Shown in pieces: positions 63,322 to 64,000 of a stretch of DNA of 64,000 nucleotides (the first letter of the stretch is position 1; every line of letters begins with the position of its first letter). The stretch is from contig JACJYQ010000002.1 of the NCBI GenBank assembly GCA_020636025.1, positions 248,001-312,000 on the forward strand, given 5' to 3'. The notes under the pieces were generated by a model, which saw only the letters and a list, made by a program, of their open reading frames with translations, did not search any database and was not told the origin of the DNA. The translations under genes were made by a program, and so were the position numbers. The DNA comes from Lewinellaceae bacterium (GTDB lineage: Bacteria > Bacteroidota > Bacteroidia > Chitinophagales > Saprospiraceae).

Positions 63322-63423
63322 AGTACCTTGAGCAAAGAAGAGCTAAATTCTCGTCAAAAAGAGAATATAATTAGAGCTGAGCATCCTAGTGTAAAACAAC
63401 GAAGCATAAATCCAGAACAATGA
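63291..63423 (+). pseudogene. C-terminal remnant of an unidentified protein, possibly toxin tail
   Basis: An open frame begins after a TGA inside the repeat and ends at TGA 63421-63423. Beyond the repeat it reads LSKEELNSRQKENIIRAEHP, then a short basic end. Only the ~30 residues after the repeat look protein-like. The stop overlaps the next ATG (ATGA). The style, a charged tail coupled to a small downstream gene, resembles the end of a polymorphic (Rhs/CDI-type) toxin whose body is gone, but no family is identified. Confidence 0.3.
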
Positions 63424-64000
63424 AAATTTACATCACATTTTTATTGGGAATTGGGCTATCCTATAGTTGCAATATCGCACATAAAACAGTTAGTGAGCAA
63501 CCAGAATTTGATTTCGACAATTGGAAAAGCAGCATTTTCTTATGCTTTAACAAAATGCTAGAGGAAGATAGCATTGCAAATACCCAACAAAGGATAAATA
63601 GGCAAGTAATAATTAACGAAATAGATATTATTAATAAAAAATTATTTGAATATAATTTTGAAAAAGCTATTGATGAAAACAAAGCTAGGAAATGGAGTCA
63701 TGTTTATATTTTATATCATTTTTTAGAAGGCGAGTTTAATCTTAGCCTATCGTCATTTGTGTTTCTCAATGAAAAACAATATTGGGGTACTACCTATGAC
63801 CATAATAATGGAATCTATTATCGGGTAAATAAACAATTTGCAGCAGTGATAGATAACGTTAAACCTAAAATATACGGCGGTGGCAATGGATTAGCAATTT
63901 TAACTAAATTTAACAATGAAATGAAAAACATAAAGACCGTAATCGTTGCTGGTGTTTCATATTCTGAAGAATTAGAACCTTTGATGCGGATTTATGATGA
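63420..64000 (+). CDS. Lipoprotein-like unknown protein, cut by window end
   Basis: An uninterrupted frame of 193 codons runs from ATG 63420 to the window edge. It begins with a short hydrophobic signal and a lipobox-like LSYSC (Cys 17), so the protein is probably a lipoprotein. The rest is AT-rich in codon use, with Asn, Lys and aromatic residues and no recognised domain. Its ATG overlaps the stop of the preceding fragment, so it was once co-translated with a longer upstream gene; an immunity role is possible but unproven. Confidence 0.55.
   Translation, partial: MKIYITFLLGIGLSYSCNIAHKTVSEQPEFDFDNWKSSIFLCFNKMLEEDSIANTQQRINRQVIINEIDIINKKLFEYNFEKAIDENKARKWSHVYILYHFLEGEFNLSLSSFVFLNEKQYWGTTYDHNNGIYYRVNKQFAAVIDNVKPKIYGGGNGLAILTKFNNEMKNIKTVIVAGVSYSEELEPLMRIYD

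Overview
The window looks like a chromosomal segment of a Bacteroidota bacterium, probably a Saprospiria/Chitinophagia-type environmental lineage. Supporting signs are two secreted proteins with C-terminal sorting tails of the type IX secretion kind, start sites mostly without Shine-Dalgarno sequences, several TAnnTTTG-like -7 boxes upstream of genes, a four-helix-bundle (S23-type) gene beside a TTGGATATT repeat, and a CHAT/TPR secreted protein. The assignment rests on these features only. No rRNA, tRNA or CRISPR array was recognised.

Positions 1-34593 form a large defence island. It opens inside brxC and continues with pglX, pglZ and brxL, the core of a type 1 BREX system on the + strand. 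Between pglX and pglZ sits a 5.2-kb accessory block: a secreted YwqK/MORN-like protein, a putative PD-(D/E)xK nuclease, a CD-NTase, a Cap15-like 2TM/beta-barrel effector (a short CBASS operon), and an AAA/DUF4143 ATPase behind a perfect 14-bp inverted repeat. After brxL come a von Willebrand A protein with a degenerate DUF3883-like tail, an unknown 147-residue protein, a gene fragment and a secreted TPR metallopeptidase. Converging on these is a tightly overlapped six-gene minus-strand operon (23953 to 18744) of mostly membrane proteins: two DUF4407-type paralogues, a membrane-anchored transglutaminase-like protein and three small proteins. I do not recognise this set as a named system, and it is the best candidate here for an undescribed one. 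A type I restriction-modification locus follows with unusual architecture: hsdM, SIR2, hsdM, hsdS, then a wHTH/nucleotidyltransferase pair leading into hsdR. A PIN-domain toxin/antitoxin pair closes the island.

Positions 34739-55700 are mostly housekeeping and envelope genes: a PhoD-like phosphatase, a secreted NUC1 nuclease, a serine hydrolase with a BlaI/BlaR1-type regulator pair (two matching operators precede the operon), UvrD/PcrA helicase, a RAYT transposase with a perfect 50-bp inverted repeat, nadD, an outer-membrane barrel plus an RND-type adaptor lipoprotein, an M3 oligoendopeptidase, a DUF4159 protein, UDP-glucose dehydrogenase, an OmpA-family protein and the ComM/YifB ATPase.

Positions 56289-63321 are bounded by two direct copies of a palindrome-rich ~169-bp repeat. 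Between them lie an ECF-type sigma factor, its likely anti-sigma protein, a secreted thrombospondin-type-3-repeat protein, a secreted TPR-CHAT protease and the remnant of a LytTR response regulator cut by the second repeat copy. The window ends with the tail of an unidentified protein translationally coupled to a small lipoprotein, a layout resembling a polymorphic toxin end and its immunity gene.
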